From NCBI GenBank assembly GCA_903892365.1, contig CAITIF010000181.1, positions 1-9,993 on the forward strand: a stretch of DNA of 9,993 bases, in the 5' to 3' direction. Both the position numbers and the translations under genes were made by a program. The stretch is from an uncultured Pirellula sp. GTDB taxonomy: Bacteria > Planctomycetota > Planctomycetia > Pirellulales > Pirellulaceae. The notes beneath the pieces were generated by a model, which was not told the origin of the DNA, made no database searches, and saw nothing but the letters and a program-made list of their open reading frames with translations. Shown one piece after another: positions 7,501 through 9,993 of the stretch (positions are counted from its first letter, which is position 1; each line of letters begins with the position of its first letter).

Positions 7501-7513
7501 GCAATTCAATTGC
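7501..7513. promoter_or_regulatory. 13-nt palindrome, possible operator
   Basis: GCAATT-C-AATTGC, a perfect 6-bp inverted repeat with a single central base, placed where the transcript from the 7463 promoter would begin. This fits a repressor half-site pair, but the motif is short and AT-rich and could arise by chance. Confidence 0.3.
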
Positions 7514-7587
7514 ATCTGTAAGGAACTTAGATCCAAGAGATGCCCTCCAAGAGAAACATCTTCACCCCAAGTCCTAGAAAGACTTAA

Positions 7588-8490
7588 ATGCAAACCATGC
7601 GATCTCGAAACGCCTTTACCTTGGTCGAATTGCTAGTCGTCATCGCGATCATTGGAATCTTGGTGGGCTTGCTTTTGCCCGCCGTCCAAGCGGCTCGGGA
7701 AGCTGCTAGACGAGCTCAATGCATGAACAATATGCGGCAAATTGGCCTCGCCACCTTGAACTATGAATCTGCGACACAGCGGTTTCCAAGCGGCTGGATC
7801 GATTGGCGGCAAACCACCAAACCAGGCTGGAGCTACGCTCAAGCGATTCTACCCTACATGGAACAATCCAATGTTTTTAACCAACTGGATACGATGAGCC
7901 CGATCACGGCCTCTTCGAACACACCCTTTCTGGAAACCGTCATTCCGTCATTTATCTGCCCTTCGGACCCCATGGCCTCTGTCTTCGAAATCGGCGAGAA
8001 CGAGGGAGATGGTCATGACGACCACGATCACGACGAAGAACACCCTCACAATGTGGATGAAGGGCACAAGCTGTTTCGAATTGCCCGCTCCAACTACGTG
8101 GGAGTTTTTGGAACTCTTGAAATTGAAGACGCACCCTACCGAGGCGACGGCACCTTCTTTGGCAACTCTTTCGTTCGAATGCGCGATCTTTACGATGGCA
8201 CCAGCAACACCATCATCTTCGGTGAGAGATCCAGCAAACTTGGCGGTTCCATTTGGCACGGATACATCGATGAAGCATCCGCCGCGCCCGCTCGCTTCTT
8301 AGGAACAACCGATCACACCCCGAACAGCCCCTCAGGGCATTTCGATGATTTCTCCAGCTACCACACTGGCGGTACGCACTTCATCATGGGGGATTGCTCA
8401 ACCCGATTGATTTCCAACAGCATCAATCTACAAACCTACCAAGCCCTGGCGACTCGCATCGGTGGCGAAGTTCCTGGTGATCTCGATTAG
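7588..8490 (+). CDS. DUF1559 pilin-like protein with His/Asp-rich insert
   Basis: A 300-aa planctomycete-type secreted protein with a type IV pilin/pseudopilin N-terminus. The short basic leader MQTMRSRNA is followed by the cleavage site A9|F10 and FTLVELLVVIAIIGIL, with Glu14 at mature position +5; a prepilin peptidase should cut and methylate here. The hydrophobic helix runs to about residue 32, then comes the charged PAVQAAREAARRAQC stretch typical of the family. The C-terminus (about 258-295) keeps the DUF1559 pattern YHTGG..FIMGDCSTRLIS, with Asp269. The alanine in place of the usual Gly at -1 is a mild deviation. Residues 141-160 form an unusual insert with six His and nine Asp/Glu. The role of the family is unknown; an exported surface or pseudopilus-like subunit is the usual guess. 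ATG 7597 is a possible alternative start. It stands alone on the plus strand. Confidence 0.93.
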   Translation: MQTMRSRNAFTLVELLVVIAIIGILVGLLLPAVQAAREAARRAQCMNNMRQIGLATLNYESATQRFPSGWIDWRQTTKPGWSYAQAILPYMEQSNVFNQLDTMSPITASSNTPFLETVIPSFICPSDPMASVFEIGENEGDGHDDHDHDEEHPHNVDEGHKLFRIARSNYVGVFGTLEIEDAPYRGDGTFFGNSFVRMRDLYDGTSNTIIFGERSSKLGGSIWHGYIDEASAAPARFLGTTDHTPNSPSGHFDDFSSYHTGGTHFIMGDCSTRLISNSINLQTYQALATRIGGEVPGDLD

Positions 8491-8817
8491 GCCCAAACGC
8501 ACCCACGCGATCTGCCAAAACGTAGCTGTAACGTAATAACCCGTTCCGGATATCGGTGGCGTCAATTCAACAAAACTCGCAAACTGCGAGAGTCCTTCAA
8601 AGGAATACGAACGCCATTTCGTCATTCCTTATTGGGTGTTCGACATTCAAGACAGCTTGAAAGTAGATGGCATTGGCTTCACGCCCGCCGACATCCAAAG
8701 CATGTCGGGCCTCTTCGGTTTTAACCGCTGTTTCACCCCTTAGCCCTGCCAAGCCCGTGCTTTCAAACATCACGGAATCAATGCATCCGTTCGATCGCAA
8801 AATCCAGACTCAAACGA
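8491..8817. other. Gene-poor stretch downstream of DUF1559 gene
   Basis: No gene is convincing here. Two overlapping antisense frames are open: minus 8597-8800 (67 codons, TTG start, no ribosome site) and plus about 8540-8743 (no start codon). Three small hairpins are visible: CTCGCA/TGCGAG (8576-8590), CCGACAT/ATGTCGG (8688-8708) and CGGTT/AACCG (8716-8727). This could be a decayed gene, a long 3' untranslated region or a dispersed repeat. Confidence 0.45.
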
Positions 8818-8844
8818 AAAAACGAGCCATATTGGCTCGTTTTT
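8818..8844. terminator. Bidirectional intrinsic terminator
   Basis: Perfect 12-bp inverted repeat: AAAAACGAGCCA (8818-8829), a 3-nt loop, and TGGCTCGTTTTT (8833-8844). The A and T runs make it work in both directions. It lies between convergent genes, about 330 nt after the DUF1559 stop and about 60 nt after the small basic protein stop, so it probably ends both transcripts. Confidence 0.88.
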
Positions 8845-8902
8845 AAATTGACGCAACAGTGTAGGGTGCAAGGTGTCGGCGATCGCCAACCCGCTACCGA
8901 TA

Positions 8903-9127
8903 CTACTTCTTCTTTTTCTTCTTGTCGTCTGCTTCGTCTTCCTTCTTGACCTTCTTCTTCTTCTTCAAGGAGATCTTAGGAACGCGAACTTTGGCCATGC
9001 CAAGCACGATGCTGCTATCGGACCACTTGTCCAAATCTTGCAGGCGTTTGATTCGCTCTGCGCGAGTCATCACGTTTCGGCTCTTGATAGCCCCGGCCCG
9101 GACTTTCAAGCTCTTATCGAGTGTCAT
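8903..9127 (-). CDS. Small basic protein (Chlamydiae/Verrucomicrobia/Planctomycetes type)
   Basis: A 74-aa strongly basic protein. The pattern SLKV...SRNVMTRAERIKRL..L.KW near 6-35, followed by VLGMAKVRVPK near 41-51, fits the small basic protein family found in Chlamydiae, Verrucomicrobia and Planctomycetes, which has been proposed to associate with the ribosome; I match it from memory of the pattern. The C-terminal tail departs into low complexity: lysine runs at 55-59, 61-62 and 69-74 around an acidic patch (63-68), encoded by reiterated AAG. I chose ATG at 9127 with AGGAG at 9139-9143, 11 nt upstream. The frame also opens at TTG 9136, but that is only 2 nt from the AGGAG. A strong terminator follows the gene and a promoter-like sequence precedes it, so it is probably transcribed alone. 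Confidence 0.85.
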   Translation of the reverse strand: MTLDKSLKVRAGAIKSRNVMTRAERIKRLQDLDKWSDSSIVLGMAKVRVPKISLKKKKKVKKEDEADDKKKKKK

Positions 9128-9178
9128 ATCAACCAATGCTCCTAACGACGGAAAATAATCAATTCAACGGGAGGAGAG

Positions 9179-9207
9179 AGTTTAGCGACCTCGGAAAGAA
9201 GCGACAA
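9179..9207 (-). promoter_or_regulatory. Possible promoter for small basic protein
   Basis: On the minus strand TTGTCG (9207-9202, 4 of 6 to TTGACA) is followed by a 17-nt spacer and TAAACT (9184-9179, 4 of 6 to TATAAT). Transcription would start near 9172, giving a leader of about 45 nt that contains the AGGAG site. Confidence 0.35.
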
Positions 9208-9261
9208 GGCAAAAACAAGGGTTTCGGTCCTAAAGTTACCTTTTCCTGGCCTCAAAACCAG

Positions 9262-9993
9262 TCACTTTCCCCCATTTCCAGCCACGCGGTAGCGTTGATC
9301 GATCACAACAAATTCGAATCCGCCACCTTTTCCCTTTTGCCGACACTCAAAAACAGTCTTCGCAATGGTAGTTACCCGAAAGTCTTTGCTTCGTTTATCA
9401 ATAAAGTAAGCCGCCTCCGCCTGTGCCAATTGCTCCTCCAAATCGTTGGGCACAAACTTCAAAACCTGACGCCCCGCATGCGGTATACCGGCCGCCTGCA
9501 AAATTTGTTTTTCGTATTGAAGCAAAACGCTCTCGCTAACGCTGATAAACTTCAAACGCTTCCGCGCCTTCTCGTCTTTTGGAGCCACCGAATTTTTGGT
9601 TGGGCCGTTCGCCACCGAACTCACGTAATCTACCGTGGCAACACCACCTCCGATCGCCCCGATGTCGATCTTGAACGCCTCAAGCTGGATCGCGTAACTA
9701 CGGCGATCACGAGCCGTAAACTTCAGCTCCCATCGATCAAATCGTGGAATAATGTCGTCTCCCTCTCCTTCGGGCCCCGGTGGACGACTGTCTCCCTTTC
9801 CATTGGAATCGTTCCCAACATTGGTATCCATCGCATCCAGGGTGGAAGAAATGGAACTGATGGCTTCGGTCACCAATTGCAAGGTCTGCTCCATAGCGGG
9901 CTCGTTAAGCTGCTCGACTTCGTCAGCGCTTGGCGGGTCAAAATCTCGTTCCGTCCCCTCGGCATTCTCTCCACGCCCCGCGATCCGCTCGGG
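9262..9993 (-). CDS. Conserved-looking protein of unknown function, 5' part outside window
   Basis: Unrecognised protein, 243 residues visible, running off the right edge without a stop. The visible N-terminal part is acidic and Pro/Gly-rich, then comes EQTLQLVTEAISSISS, a likely amphipathic helix, and a linker ending in GEGDDIIPRFDRWELKF. A globular alpha/beta region follows, with IDIGAIGGGVATVDYV, then YEKQILQAAGIPHAGRQVL, and finally FEFVVIDQRYRV. No membrane segment or catalytic motif is visible in this part. ATG at 9894 could begin a 210-aa protein, but it lacks a clear ribosome site and the 33 codons before it read as continuous protein, so I prefer an upstream start. The architecture suggests a C-terminal domain after a longer N-terminal part. 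It ends 134 bp upstream of the small basic protein start codon. Confidence 0.65.
   Translation of the reverse strand, partial: PERIAGRGENAEGTERDFDPPSADEVEQLNEPAMEQTLQLVTEAISSISSTLDAMDTNVGNDSNGKGDSRPPGPEGEGDDIIPRFDRWELKFTARDRRSYAIQLEAFKIDIGAIGGGVATVDYVSSVANGPTKNSVAPKDEKARKRLKFISVSESVLLQYEKQILQAAGIPHAGRQVLKFVPNDLEEQLAQAEAAYFIDKRSKDFRVTTIAKTVFECRQKGKGGGFEFVVIDQRYRVAGNGGK

Larger units (their letters stand above)
7219..7587. other. Divergent intergenic region
   Basis: Gene-free region between the M16 start and the DUF1559 start, which point away from each other. It holds candidate promoter elements for both sides (annotated separately), a 13-nt palindrome at 7501-7513, and a 9-nt direct repeat TCCAAGAGA at 7532-7540 and 7546-7554. 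AAGTC (7569-7573) and GACTT (7581-7585) can pair just before the DUF1559 start, leaving the weak purine stretch AGAAAG partly in the loop. No ORF here is convincing. Confidence 0.55.

Noticed and set aside
8903..9136. TTG start for the small basic protein
   Set aside because: The AGGAG site would be only 2 nt from this TTG; ATG at 9127 is better placed and gives the expected N-terminus.

Overview
The window looks like chromosomal DNA of a planctomycete, probably Pirellulaceae / Rhodopirellula-like. The case rests on three things. There is a pilin-like DUF1559 protein, a family greatly expanded in Planctomycetes. There is a small basic protein of the type shared by Chlamydiae, Verrucomicrobia and Planctomycetes. 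The operon structure is loose, with long intergenic stretches and little Shine-Dalgarno use. The genus is inference; no rRNA or other marker gene is present.

Layout. Positions 1-836 hold no credible gene, but carry a mosaic of degenerate repeats, including two large hairpins of identical geometry; the last repeat copy ends one base before the pyc stop codon. Next, all on the minus strand, come a full-length single-chain pyruvate carboxylase (837-4280) and, upstream of it, a secreted two-lobed M16 zinc peptidase (4444-7218). The 163-bp gap between them holds two hairpins and a C-free, G-run-rich tract touching the pyc start codon. A divergent promoter region (7219-7587) separates the peptidase from a plus-strand DUF1559 protein (7588-8490) with an unusual His/Asp-rich insert. 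After a gene-poor 8491-8902 stretch, which contains a strong bidirectional terminator (8818-8844), two minus-strand genes follow: the small basic protein (8903-9127) and the C-terminal part of an unrecognised protein that stays open to the right edge (9262-9993).

Functionally this is mostly ordinary housekeeping DNA. Pyruvate carboxylase refills oxaloacetate, the M16 peptidase probably acts outside the cytoplasmic membrane, the DUF1559 protein is probably exported through a type II/IV-pilin-like route, and the small basic protein is thought to be ribosome-associated. The genes do not form an evident pathway. I found no defence system, mobile element with a transposase, CRISPR array, tRNA or rRNA. 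The least explained material is the repeat mosaic at 1-836, the G-rich leader of pyc, and the His/Asp insert of the DUF1559 protein.
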